The position numbers and the translations under genes are program-made. Below, piece by piece: positions 32,966 through 45,304 of a DNA stretch of 64,000 bases (position 1 is its first letter; every line of letters begins with the position of its first letter). Origin of the DNA: Gordionus sp. m RMFG-2023 (lineage: Eukaryota > Nematomorpha > Gordioida > Chordodea > Parachordodidae); NCBI RefSeq assembly GCF_954871325.1, contig NC_088776.1, forward strand, positions 33,032,508 through 33,096,507, in the 5' to 3' direction. The notes under the pieces are model-generated. The model did not search any database and was not told where the DNA came from. It saw nothing but the letters and a program-made list of their open reading frames with translations.

Positions 32966-34733
32966 TGTTGTAATAATTAGAATATTATTATTTGTGTTTG
33001 CATTTAGTTAAATTTTTTTTTATATATATAAAGTTAAATATTTAGAGTTCATGTAAAATTTGAATATGATTATGAATATGACGAGATTATATGAATTTTA
33101 TTAGTATAAATATTTTTAAAAAAATGTAATATCAAGAAGAAATTTTTATAAATTTTAGTGGACTTTAATTTTTATTTTGCTTTTTAATTTTTGTTATTTT
33201 TTTCTTTTATTAATTTCATGAACAAAGTTCGTTTTTTTGAAAAAAATTATGAACGGCGTTCCTTTTATTTTTGACGAACTTTGAACTTGAACGCGTTCCT
33301 TTTTTATGACGAACGCGTTCGAATTTAACGTTCGTTCAATTTTAAAAATATTTTTATTATATTTATTTGAAAAATTTAATATTTCCGAATTTTTTTAAAA
33401 AATGTATTATTTATATTTTTTAATCGGCTGTGTATTTCCTTTTCACATTTCAATTTTTTTAACACATAGTTTATTAATTTGAATATTATTATTTATATTT
33501 TAATTTAATTTAATAGATTAGCATAAGCATGGATATTATTATTTAATCCTCATCATATGATTCTGAAAATTCAAAATCAGATGAATTATCATTACCATGG
33601 CCAAATATGATAAATGTTTTACATTAACATTCTATATTGAAGGAACAAATCCAATGCTTGCCAAGTGTAAAATGTGGCCAAAAATTATATTGTCAAAATC
33701 TTCAGGTTCCAATTTAAAACGACATTTGATTTTAATATTAATTACTTGATTTTATATGATATAACTAAATTAAATCATTAAATTTGATTTTATATGATAT
33801 AACTAAGTTAAATCATTAAATTTGAATAAATAATGTATTTGGGATATTTGACCGCAACAATAATGATAGTTATTTTAAAATTAAAAAAATTAGTGGCCTC
33901 AAATATGGTCAACCATTGATAGACGCCGTATTAAATGGGATTAATAAAAGGTATTAAACATATCACTCTCAATTAATTACATATTATTTTTTTAAAGATT
34001 TGAACATATATTTAAGGATCAATATGTTCTTTCTGCAATTATATACCCAGCATTCAAACTTCAATGGCCATGGATAAAACTTCCACAAACTTATAGCGTT
34101 ATTGGAAAAAATGCTTCAAAAACCCTAGAGAACTGTAAATTTCGAGATATCCTTTTTTTTGTCGAGAGTAAAGAATGGATTGGAGGAGGAAAACTTATCT
34201 CAATTTTTTGCAAATAACAAAACAATATGTTTTTAATTAATTCTGCACGTTAAAAGAGCTGTTTATTAAGTATAATACCGCAATCCCCTCATCTGCCCCT
34301 GTAGAGCGCGTTTTTAGTATAGCTAATGCCGTATTAACTGCCAAGTGTTCCTGTCTATCAGATAAATATTTTGAAAACAATTGTTATTAAAATTTAATAA
34401 GAAAAATTTTTTATAAATAAAAATATCTTTTTATTTTCTATATTATATTATATTTTATTTTATTTATAATTATATTATCAAAATAAAACTATATTATTTT
34501 TTAACATGGCTAAAATTTATTGTATTAAAGAATATAAGTTTATTTATATTAAATTAAATTTAAAAAAAAATTTATCATAAAATTTTGAACGGTTTTATGA
34601 ACGTGAACGCGTTCCTTTTTTTTGAACATGAACTTGAACGTGAACGCGTTCAATTTTTGTCAATGAACGTTGAACGCAAACGCGTTTGATTTATTTAGAA
34701 ATGTTCAGCACTACTAAATTCTCATATCTAACA
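32966..34733 (+). repeat. left LTR, interrupted
   Basis: Matches the right LTR from TGTTGTAATAATTAG through ATATGACGAGATTATATGAATTTTATTAGTATAAATATTTTT to CTTTTATT at about 33213, then resumes at TAAATTCTCATATCTAACA (34715-34733). The middle is replaced by the hAT element and part of the LTR was lost. Confidence 0.85.
33214..34714 (+). mobile_element. degenerate hAT element nested in the LTR
   Basis: Ends are rich in GAACGCGTTC/GTTCAAGTTC motifs in inverted orientation and the right end reads GTTCAGCACTA. Frame pieces: LSAIIYPAFKLQWPWIK at ~34031-34100 (hAT middle region) and NTAIPSSAPVERVFSIANAVL at ~34280-34345 (dimerisation block), TAA at ~34388. Other parts are decayed. The clean left terminus was not found. 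Confidence 0.75.
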
Positions 34734-35571
34734 TTGTTGCCGAAACCCATATGTACTATGATGCGCCTAAACCTTCAGTCTAATTAACTCTGAAAAGAAA
34801 TTCTAAATAAAGGGGGGAAGGGGATGTATGAAATGACCATAGACACGATAAAGAATGAGAGCAAAGCAAGGAAATAATGGTATAAATATCCAGGCAAATG
34901 GTCGTAGATCGAAAAAGTGTAGAATTAGTCGTTTTAGTCTCAAGAGATCGTGATATTTAAAAGGAATTCGTCACAAGAGATGGTTATACGTACAGTGATA
35001 GATTAAGCTATAAGAAATTCGTTATTTTTATTAAAGATATACGTTTAACGGTGAATTAAGTTGATGATATTTAGCAAAATATTAGGTTGTTGATTAACCA
35101 AAATCTTCATAAAGAGAAACCGCTTTTATCATTAGAAAATTCATGCCGTAATCGAGCTCATTTAGAGATGGATTTTTATTTGGGATCATTTAAAATACAA
35201 AATATCGTTATCGTATAAGAGATCCTTATTACAAGAAACGGTAATTGTTACAAGAGATTGGTATCGGTAGGATCATGACAAGAGTCAGTATCGTTACAAA
35301 AGAGATTGATCGTTATAAGCAATCTTTATCGTAGACATTAAGAGACAAAAGAGATGCCTTCGCGAAAGATGGGAATAACTTAAAGTTCAAGCTGTAAGCG
35401 GACACGAACGGTTGTTAGACACTAAAAATACTAGGCAAAGGACAGCTGTAGTTATAAATTAGAATACATTAAAGATTAAGAAGAATAGATTTGGTGGAGA
35501 TACAAGACTAAGTCAAAATCGAAAGAAAGTTGTTCATTCGCAGAAGGGTGGATCCAACGTAAGTGGATGGG
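34734..35571 (+). other. internal region of the LTR element, with ACAAGAGAT-type repeats
   Basis: No reading frame. Motifs of the form (A)CAAGAGATxGxTAT recur at irregular spacing from ~34940 to 35360. Their role (packaging or structure) is unknown. Confidence 0.6.
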
Positions 35572-35932
35572 TGTTGTAATAATTAGAATGTTATTATTTG
35601 TGTTTGCATTTAATTAAATAGTTGTTTATATAAATTTTAATAGCTACGAAAAATATTATTTTTTTTATATAGTTAAATATTTAGAGTTCATGTAAAATTT
35701 GAATATGAATATGACGAGATTATATGAATTTTATTAGTATAAATATTTTTTAAAAAATGTAATATCAAGAAGAATAAATTTAAAATTTTTATTTTGCTTT
35801 TTAATTTTTGTTATTTTTTTCTTTTATGTTAATTTATAATTTATTAACAATTAATATTATTTAATAAAGTAATTAGTATTTAATTTTATTTATTCTATTA
35901 TATTTGTATTCTCTAAATTCTCATATCTAACA
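35572..35932 (+). repeat. right LTR, 361 bp
   Basis: Intact copy used to define the element's ends: TGTTGTAATAATTAGAATG...TCTCATATCTAACA. Confidence 0.88.
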
Positions 35933-36248
35933 ATTATTTTCTAATCATGTATGAAAACCGGGTTCTATACTGGGGGCGAAAACTACTGCTAATATATTTT
36001 TAGCCCTCTTTCCTACCTTCGGAGAGGTACTGATACTGAGCCTCCGTACCTAAAAAATAATTTCTCACCTTTTTTTCATTATGTATTGTTGTTATAAAAA
36101 TTAACATTCTTATACCCAAAAATAGAAATAATTTTTCTTTTTCATATTCTTTTTATAGCCATAAGATAATGAAACAAAATGGTTCATTTTACAAAATGGT
36201 TCATTTTATATTTTATTATCAACTATAATAAAAAAATTTATTTCACTT

Positions 36249-36366
36249 TAACTATTTTTTTAAAAATTCTGACGACACTTAGATCCGATCTTAAAATAAT
36301 ATTTATTTAACTATTTTTTTAAAAATTCTGACGACACTTAGATCCGATCTTAAAATAATATTTAAT
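36249..36366. repeat. 59-bp tandem duplication
   Basis: TTTAACTATTTTTTTAAAAATTCTGACGACACTTAGATCCGATCTTAAAATAATATT occurs twice with period 59 and no visible difference. Confidence 0.85.
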
Positions 36367-37011
36367 ATTGTAGTCAAAAGATATTTTAATTACCTTTTAT
36401 TTATTTGTTACCAATATCAAATTTTTTTATAACCTCCACACACCCGTCTCTCCCTGGCTAAATCTAGCCCATTAATACTAAGAGTGACTATTATAATTTT
36501 ATTTAAACGTATTTTAATTGGCCTCTATTTTCTATCCCTATCAATAATTTTATTAGCTTCTATTTTTACCCATATTTAGATATTATGTGATTAAAATACA
36601 GTTATGCATTTGCTCAAAATAAAAAAAAATCGATTTTAAAATTTGAAGATTTTTTATTTTTAAAAAAATTTGAGCAATCAAAAAATTTGAAGATCTTTCA
36701 TTTTTTAAATATTTGAGAAACGATCTTTAAAGATAGATTTTTGAAGATCGAAAAATTTTAAAATTTTTATTGGAAAAAAATATTGAGCAAAATCTTGAAA
36801 GATTTTCCTTATAAAATGTTAATTAATGATTTATTATATTATTATTTTTATAATTTTTTTCGAAGCAAATAGGATAATTATAAAGGGTAAAATATATATA
36901 GTAAACATGCTAAATTAAAGCAATGAAGATGTTCCCAAAGTGACAATTGTCATAATCGTTATTTATTATCTGCTTTGATGCAAATGGGTAAAAATATATA
37001 TTGTTAATATG

Positions 37012-38553
37012 CACAGTTGTTAAGGTAGCACGCTAACTTTTTTGGTAGCTATAGCTAATAGCGGCTACTTTTTTTGTAATTATTTAATTTTTTAGCCACT
37101 ATTATTTTTGAAAGTAGCTAAGTAGCCGAGCCGCTACTTCTAAAAAATATAATGAAGGTAAGTATAAACATGGAAATTTAAATATAATATCATAATTAAT
37201 TATAATTTTTATGATTTATTATTTAATTTTGAAATTGAAATATAATTTAAATTTGTAATTTATATTTTCATTTGTATTATAAACCTAAATCACGTGTTAA
37301 TAATTTAAAATGTCATCGCCTATGGATATCCAAATCGTTGAAAGTGATTCAGACAATGATATTAATGAAATGGAAGATACCAGGGAAGAAAATGTTCTTA
37401 ATAGCTATAATACAAATTTCCCATTCCCTAGTTTTGAAATTTTTTTTAAATAAATATATAACCAAAACTGGTTTCAAATTTATTTGTTTAAAATGTATTT
37501 TCTCAAATCAATCCAGTAGCTAAATCTCAAGAAACACCTGTAAATTGTCATTTTTACATTCTAATAATATTTATTTTATAAGACTGTTCATGAGTTTTAA
37601 GGAAATGGAGAAACATCTAAATAATTTTGGTATAGGCGACTCTACATCCAAAAAGACTAATTCAGTTCAAACCAAATTAATTAATAATGCAAATGACAAT
37701 ATTTCTCAGAAATTGGCTGATAAAGTTATTGTTGATTTTATAATTTATCCAGTTCAGCCAATGTCCTTAGTTGATAATCCATCATTTACCATGATGATTA
37801 AAACTCTATCCCCTGGTACAACAATTTTATGCCGCCAGACACTAATGAATAAAATAGCAGATAACTTTAAAATGATGAAAGATGCTCCAATAGTAGAGTT
37901 ATCAGAGATATCATATATATGTACCTCGGGAGATAGTTACAACACATAACAGAAGGTAAAAACTTATTTAAATTTATAAACTGATCTGATTAAATATTTT
38001 TGAGATTATTTGGGAATACTTTAAAAAGAAGATCTGTGGCATTAGCCCTCAAAATGATAATAGGATGCCAGACATACGATGTACTTGCAAATAAAATTAT
38101 TGTTAATCTATCTTATATTAAAAATATTATATAAGATTAAATACGCCCTTACCCTCAAGTGCTAGTGTCGAGAGATTATTTAATAAGGCAAAACTTATAC
38201 TTTCTGATCGCCGCTCTAGACTTGGGAATGATAATATTGAAATGATTTTATTATTAAAATGCAACAAATTACCATAAATAATATTTATTTTTATTACATA
38301 AATTTTTTTATAATCAAAACTGACTATATTTTAATATTTATAAATGTTGATTTTTATATATTTACTATAAACATTATAAGTAAAAAATAAAAAATTTGTT
38401 TGTAAATTTTTTTTACAAAAAGTAGCTTAAAAAGTAGCTAAAGCTACTTTTAAAAAATAGTAGCTAAAGCTACTTTTAAAAAATAGTAGCTAATAGCAAG
38501 CTACCTTTTTTGACAAATAGCGATAGCGGTAAAAGTAGCGTTTAACAACTCTG
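37012..38553 (+). mobile_element. hAT element, internally deleted, perfect 8-bp TSD
   Basis: 1542 bp. Ends CACAGTTGTTAAGGTAGC and GCGTTTAACAACTCTG, flanked by TTAATATG on both sides (37004-37011 and 38554-38561). Subterminal GTAGCTA/TAGCTAC motifs are numerous. Carries the two ends of a transposase but not its catalytic centre. Confidence 0.92.
37545..38277 (+). pseudogene. hAT transposase remnants (N-terminal and C-terminal parts)
   Basis: 37545-37949 encodes DKVIVDFIIYPVQPMSLVDNPSFTMMIKTL, the conserved segment after the BED finger of ZBED/Buster-like hAT transposases, followed by LCRQTLMNKI. 38140-38277 encodes TPLPSSASVERLFNKAKLIL..RRSRL, the dimerisation block, ending TAA. The DDE catalytic region between them is missing, so no active enzyme can be made. 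A preceding frame (37272-37523) may hold degraded N-terminal sequence. Confidence 0.85.
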
Positions 38554-39989
38554 TTAATATGTTAAATTAAAAATGAAGATGTAACATAGAAAAGTGACAA
38601 TTGGGATGATAATTTATAACTTGAATTTTTTTTTACCTAAATGAGTAAAAATATATATTCTAAACATGTTAAATAAAAAATTTCAGTGAAGATATGCCAT
38701 AAAAGTGAAAATTGTCATAATATTTTTTTTTTAAATTCTATAATCGAATGGGAAAAATATATTGCTAGTATGTTTAATTAAAATTATCATGAATATGTAA
38801 GATAAAAAATTTCAGTGAAGATATACCATAAAAGTGAAAATCGTCATAATATTTATTTTTTAAATTCTATAATCAAATGGGAAAAATATATTGCTAGTAT
38901 GTTTAATTAAAATTATCATGAATATGTAAGATAAAAAAGTGACAATTGTCATAGTCGTTATTTTTTAACTTTTTGATTTCTTCTACCTAAATGGGTAAAC
39001 ATATATTATAAAGAGTTAAATTGAAATTTCAATGAAGATTTACCATAGAAGAGACAATTGTCATAATCATTATTTTTAACTTTTTTTGACTGCAAATGGA
39101 TAAAAAATATATATATGTTAAATTACAAATTCCATCAAGGTATATCATAGAAAAGGAACAATTGTCATAATTTTTTTTTAACTTTGGCGCAAATAAGTAA
39201 TAATATATGTTTTAAAGGTGTTAAATTATGAATTCAATTACGATTTATAATAGAAAAGTGACAATTGTCTATTTTTTTGTTATAAACACATCTTAAATTA
39301 TAATTTTATCTTAAGAAAGTGAGAATTGTCGTAACGTTATATTTTAACTTTTTGAATTCGATCGTTAACTATAATAAAATTTTGCTGTAGATATAAGATA
39401 GAAAAGTAATAATTGTCTTAATTTTTAAACTTTTGAGGTAAATTAGTAAATATATATATTTAGTAAGAATGATTGAGGTAACAATTGGATAATAGATTGA
39501 AATAGAAAGAACTGAAATTAATAATCAGTATATATTTACAAACATATAAAAAAAATAATTTTACTACTTTATTACATGCTCCAACATAATTATAAAATAA
39601 TATGACATAAAAATTAAAAGGCAAAGGGTTAAAGCTAAATATTATTAAAATACTTTTCCAAAAATTGGAAAGTCGTATAATATTCACAAAATCTCAATTA
39701 TATATCTTTTCTTTAATAATCATTTACATGGTCTTTAATCTTAATAATATCGTAATAATTCTTCTAATTTTAATAATACTTTTTCGTTTTCATCTAAATA
39801 TTATAACAATATATATTTTAGAAATTAAAATATGAAGAAGATTGCCATATTCAATTTTTTTTAATTTTTTTATAGCAATGATATTGTGCATGTCAAATTT
39901 AAGTGATAATTGTCATAATCGGTATTTATAAACTTTTTTTGATATTTATAAATATAAATATATATTTTAAACATGTTATTTAAAGCATT

Positions 39990-41464
39990 CTTCCTTAAAG
40001 ATTTCTATACCCACTCTTAGCATAGATGTTAAATAAATTGAAGCATAGATTATAAAATATGTGAAAAAATTTTATACCTTCCTTATATTAGGTTTTTAAC
40101 TTTATGCTATTATTTTTAGGGAGGATTAGGGCATATATTTTTTATTTATCTAATAATAATATTTACAAAAACTAGCAAAAATAAGAGATGGGAGCGTGTT
40201 TGCCCTCTTCTTGATTATACCCCAATTAAGAATTTATCTAAAGAACTTAAAATTTTTTCATTCTTCTATTTCCATTATAAAAAATGAAGTTAAACGGTTA
40301 GGCCGAGTTAACCTATCCCAAAACTCAGATAAGTTTTGAGTCCAAAAATAGACTCGGACTCAAGCCAGCATCTGGTTGAGTCTCCCATGAGTTCACTTGA
40401 GTTTAATTTCGAGACAGAAGTTATTAATTTGAACAATTTGAAAATATTATAATATTGGATTAGTGTGCCACTGCTTGAGTAAACAAATAAATTCACAGTC
40501 GAACATAATTTCCAGATCTATCATATTGATTAGTAGATTTCCATAATTTTTTTAAAAATTCAAAATTTACTACACTCAACTAATTCACAGTTCTACCTGA
40601 TTTTTGAAATTTCCCAAAAACACAAAGACTACCTCAAAATCTTCCACGTTTTAATTTTTTCCAAAATAATACATTCCATCTTTCTGAACCCCTTGATCTT
40701 AAATTTGTAATGTTTTGTCTGACAGCCAATAGAAAGACGGAGTATGTAATTAATGGTCATGCCATATTAACTAATTTGGATAAATTTTAAAATGATAATA
40801 ACCATCATTAAAAATATTTAAAAAATCCCCCATCAGGCAAAATACACATCAAGCTCTTTTTAAACAGAAGAAGATAACAATATTTTTAAACTATTAATCA
40901 TTATTCGTTTATGAATTATTTGCATATATTCTAATATTATTAAATATTTTAATTGTTATTCGTCGATCAATAAAAACTAGTTTAGCTTTATTAATATTAT
41001 AGATGTTTCTGATACCATGCATTAAATATCCACAGATTTACATTCTTCTTGATGATTTTCAAATCCCAATCAAATATTTTGGCATTCCCCGATGGTTTTT
41101 ATAATTTGACCATGGCAGGTAGCATGACAATGATTGAGGTAAGTTAAATCATTTTCTCCACATACTGGCTCTTTATAATATGGACAAACACATTTCCAAT
41201 CCATATGATAAAATGAATATCCTTTAAAAATAGTATAATATTTAGCTGATATAAAGTATTTTATTTAATAGACCATAACATTATTATGCGATAGAACCTA
41301 TTTTTATTATTTTTTTAAAATTTATTTTTTAATAACATAAACATTAACTAAATATTTATTCACAATGGTAAATATACTATACATATATTTGTTATGAAAA
41401 AAATAATAATAAAATGGAAAAAAACGCGAACAAAAAAATTAAAGTTAAAACTAAATATATTGTG
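39990..41464. other. AT-rich, no confirmed gene
   Basis: One exon-like stretch ends ATGACAATGATTGAG/GTAAGT at 41142 (excellent donor) after a frame reading SQSNILAFPDGFYNLTMAG, beginning after an acceptor CCACAG near 41033. I cannot identify it. The rest shows nothing. Confidence 0.3.
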
Positions 41465-42010
41465 TGATGAGGCTGCCTATGAAGCGAATGTAATTAGCCC
41501 TATGAATCGCTATGGCGAGTCTTTGACTTAAGAAGAAGCCTTCGCGAGGTTCATCCGTAAGTTTGCGGATGTGATAGCCAAGTTCCTTGAAGATAAAGCA
41601 CAATTCCCAAAGTTTGTATGTGTTGTGGAAATAATTAAATGATTATGTATTCTTGAGAAATTTTGGAATATTTTGCTATTTTAAACCACTCCTTTTTCTC
41701 AAGAGTGTTAAGAGTTTGATTGGATGGTGCCAAAGGATCAAGGAATTTGAGTTGATCTTAAAGTTCTAAGGATGATTGAATTGCATAAATTATGGCTAAC
41801 GATACGAACTTGACACGAATGACAATGGAAGCCTTCCATTACCCAAAACAGCAGAACTGCAACCTGAACATGTGTGGGGCTAGGTTATTAGGCAGTTTAA
41901 ACGAATACCAATGGCTTGAGTGAGCTCATTTTGGTTAAGTTATAATGGTAAATTAACAGAGGGAATGGCTTAAAAACTCATAGCAAAACCATTAAGGAGC
42001 GAGATATAAT
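41465..42010 (-). pseudogene. 3' fragment of a non-LTR retrotransposon
   Basis: Reverse complement aligns with 58880-59540: CATAGGCAGCCTCATC, CGAAGGCTTCTTCTTAAG(T)CAAAGACTCGCCATA, CTCAAGCCATTGGTATT, TTTGGGTAATGG and GTGTGGGGCTAGG counterparts are all present in the same order. Heavily broken, 5'-truncated copy of the same family. Confidence 0.75.
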
Positions 42011-44805
42011 TTGTATGAAAACAAGAAAATAGCAGTCAGACAGAGCTACCATTTTGTGATATGATTTCAAATTATTTTAGTAAATCAATAGAACCTTTAC
42101 AACAAGAGTAACCCACCTTAAATTTGAATGATATAATTGGCCGTACTGAGGCATCATTATATTTTAAAAATTCTAGAAACACATGATGTATATTAACAGT
42201 CTACCCCATGAGTTCCAAAAATTTCAATGATGAAATGTCTATTTCTACTTTTTCATAATTTTATATTTCAGAATTAAAATTTTTTTTAAAATAAAATAAT
42301 TCAACCAATATCATTTAGTCTAAATGTAGATAGAAAAATGGTTACTACAGCTGATTACTAAGTGTGTATTAATAAACGAATCATCAATCTAGGTTAGCAT
42401 ATACCCTTGGAGCTATAATTAAAAAACTTAGCTTTTAGGAACACCTCCCCCACCCCCCCCCCCTTTCCCCAAAAAATAAAAAAAATTCAAGTGCTGCCCT
42501 TGAGCACAATTGCCAGATATCAAGCAAATATTACATTTTTGTTTATAACAGTCTTATCTGACACATTCATATATCTGTACTTTTACCTGATTAAAGTTTA
42601 TCAAGTATAAATCAATATCAAATTCCAACTTTTCAAAACTCCAATCTTTAATTCCAAAGTTTTTATCAATGATATGGATGATGGTGGAATGGGGGGGGGG
42701 GGGTATGATTTTTCAAATGGCTAAGCAGAAACCTGCAGATATTAATTAAATATTTTTTTTGTGAATTTGTTATGAAAGATTTTTATGCATAAAAATCGTG
42801 ATTTATAAAAAATTGCCATTTTTTTGAAGAGCATTTCATAGTTTGTTTTAAACTGATTACTCGATATAATTAATATTATATTATAAAATTTAGCCCGTCT
42901 ATTTTAAAAATATTTTCACCGTCTAGGGCATTTATAGGTGCCACTAAAATATAAATGAGAATTAAGTTTTAACTAAACTTGGCATCTTCACAAATTAAAA
43001 ACTTGGTATGATCGAATTAGAGTTTTTATTATTTTCTCAAGGATTTATTTATAAATTTTTGAATGTTTATTGTCACCACTAAAATCTAATGTGCTACAAA
43101 CAATCCATTTTATTTATCTTTATCATTATTTTTCTCTTTTAATAGATAATTTTTATGGAAAATCAACTTTTGAAAAATCAGTTCCATGTTATAATTTCAA
43201 TAGTTAAACATATTTTAATTTTAAACTTTGTTTATTATAAATTGTCTGGTCCAATTATTAAATACATTAAAATGGTTATTTGATAATATATAGAATTTTT
43301 TAAATTTACTTGAAATTGTATAAACTATGAAGCAGATCATCGTTAAGCTTCCTATAAAAACTAAAATTTTTAGCAAATTATCATTCACAAACATTGAAGT
43401 AAAATGACGCATCACATCAAGATCGAGATTGGTAAATGTGCGATATCTTACGTCGTATTTATATGTAATATTCTAAAATTTAATTAAGCCTATAGTTTGT
43501 TTTGTTTGATTTTATTAGGGTTTCTTAGTTTAAATAATTATGACTGTATTTTTTTAATAATTTTTTAAAAAAAATTAAAAAATAAACAATAAATGAGTTC
43601 CACCAGATTAATTTATAATTTTAAAATCGCCCGAAGAATTAGGTCTCACCTCCCCTTGGTTCGTAATTTTTAATCTAAGAATTTTAACCATTTACAACTC
43701 ACCCGGGTCAGCTTATGGTTAGACCTGAAGGCAGCATCTACATGATAGGGGAAGGGGGTAGGAGCAATTTGCATGCAATTCTTTTTTTTGGGGGGGGGGG
43801 GGGGAGCCCTTAAAGGGGTAGAATATTTTATTGGAGGTGGGGGGAGTTTTTAGATAAGTTTAATAAAAGATTTTATATAAAATTATTTATTGTATATAGT
43901 TAAGAGTCAAAAGAAATCAATATTATTGCCTCACCATATTCGTTGTATAAGCCACACAATGAGCCTTATTACCTCAATAGATGTTCAGAATACTATCAAG
44001 GATTATACCATTTCTAGAATTCCTCATCCCGCATAGCCAAATGCTCTAAGTAGGGAATGCTCGTAATACGTCCACAACTGTAGAGATGATAAATAGTTTT
44101 AAAATATAATTAGTTATAACATGCTGTACAAGATGGAATAGCAGTATTTAAAATTCAATTCAAGACTACAAGGATTCAAATTGTCTATAAAATACAAAAA
44201 AATATTTTTTTAAATGTGCTTCCATAATCGTTCCTTAAAACCTCATGGTAGCCATCATAGTGTGGATTATATTATACCTTGATTGTTAGTCGGCCATGGT
44301 TCATCTTAATATTTATTTAATTGTTAAGTTTCCTTCTTAATAGTTCATAATCTATAGCATTGCTGGTAATTTACCCTCTAAATAGTTGGTATTCATACCA
44401 TGATTATTCAGACTAGAAATGGGCTGGGGCTAATATTTTATTTACGCCACGCCCAGACTGGCAGAAAATCACGCTCTTTCACACCCGATGCTCAAATTTT
44501 TTAGCCCAACTCGCGCAGGTAGGAGTATTTTGATCACGCTCAAATAATTAATGTGTTTTTAACTTCTTTCTGAATACCCAGAAGCTTTATTGCAAAAATA
44601 TTTTCTCATTTTTGAATTTATTCTATCTTATATTTCAGTTATTTATTCATTTATAAATTATTATAATTATGCCTTTTATATTTTTATAATTCTGTATAAA
44701 TAATTAACAAAATAATTACCATTTATAAATCAAAATTTTTATTTATAAAGAATATTCACATTTTTTATTTAAATTGTTTATCCATGTTTAATTAATTTCG
44801 TTTAA
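42011..44805. other. AT-rich with long poly-G and poly-C tracts
   Basis: C11 at 42452, G12 at 42692-42703 and G15 at 43787-43801. A minus-strand frame at 43415-43320 starts MMRHFTSMFVNDNLLKILVF and has one hydrophobic helix followed by a possible donor; it could be a signal-anchor exon, but nothing else supports it. 44420-44560 (AGAAATGGGCTGGGGC..., GCCCAACTCGCG) looks like a transposon end. Confidence 0.35.
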
Positions 44806-44885
44806 GGTAACAATTTATGGTAATAAAGAATACAATTGTAAGTTAATATAATATTAATTTAATTGAAAATTTATATAATAACATG

Positions 44886-45250
44886 CTATCTAAATTACCC
44901 ATAAAAGACTCCAATATCAAAAGAAGAAACGCTAGATCAAATACAGGTGAGAGAAACACCTTTAAATGCAAGCGAAATTGAAAGGGAAACAATGCGAGAT
45001 GATATACTTTCTAAAGTATACAGATATACAATAGATGAATGGCCAATAAACTATGATGCATGTTTAAAGGAGTATAGCTAAAGGAAAGAGGAAATTACAA
45101 TAGAGAGAGGTTGTTTATTATGGAGAACTAAAATGATAATACCATAACAATACGGAAACAAAGTGTTGGACATGATACATCAAGGACATATCGGAATGGT
45201 AAAAATGAAGATGAGAGCATGACAATATGCAGGTGGCCTAATATTAACCA
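44886..45250 (+). repeat. duplicate of the integrase N-terminal region (partner 47036-47397)
   Basis: About 360 bp nearly 95 percent identical to 47036-47397, including GGAGAACTAAAATGATAATACCA and CATACAAGGACATATCGGAAT-type blocks, placed before the zinc knuckle, where gag should be. Confidence 0.85.
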
Positions 45251-45304
45251 AATCCATGCCACTCCTGCGCGGAAACCACAGAAGGGAAAATTGTATTTTC
45301 AAGA

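Larger units (their letters stand above)
32966..35932 (+). mobile_element. non-autonomous LTR retrotransposon with 5-bp TSD, split by a hAT
   Basis: Two LTRs beginning TGTTGTAATAATTAGAAT and ending TCTCATATCTAACA (TG...CA) lie at 32966-34733 and 35572-35932, both flanked by ATTAT (32961-32965 and 35933-35937). The left one is long only because of a hAT insertion. The internal part (34734-35571, 838 bp) starts with TTGTTGCCGAAACCC, a plausible tRNA primer-binding site, and ends GTAAGTGGATGGG, a purine-rich tract. It encodes nothing recognisable, so it depended on another element's proteins (TRIM-like). Confidence 0.88.
36885..39480. repeat. satellite-like tandem array, period ~85-110 bp
   Basis: Diverged units share GGTAAAAATATATAxT, AAACATGTTAAAT, CAATGAAGATxTACCATAGAAAAGTGACAATTGTCATAAT and a T-rich block. 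Two adjacent units near 38680-38940 are almost identical, while others are much decayed. A single outlying unit is at 39890-39985. The array is interrupted by the hAT at 37012-38553. Confidence 0.8.

Noticed and set aside
36885-39480. CRISPR-like array
   Set aside because: Unit length is near 100 bp, units are diverged end to end with no spacer pattern, and the DNA is eukaryotic.
41030-41145. Exon ending in a perfect GAG/GTAAGT donor
   Set aside because: A good donor alone is not enough; the encoded ~35 residues match no family known to me and no second exon could be placed.
43320-43415. Signal-anchor exon of a type II membrane protein
   Set aside because: A single hydrophobic stretch in AT-rich DNA is common by chance and no downstream exon was found.
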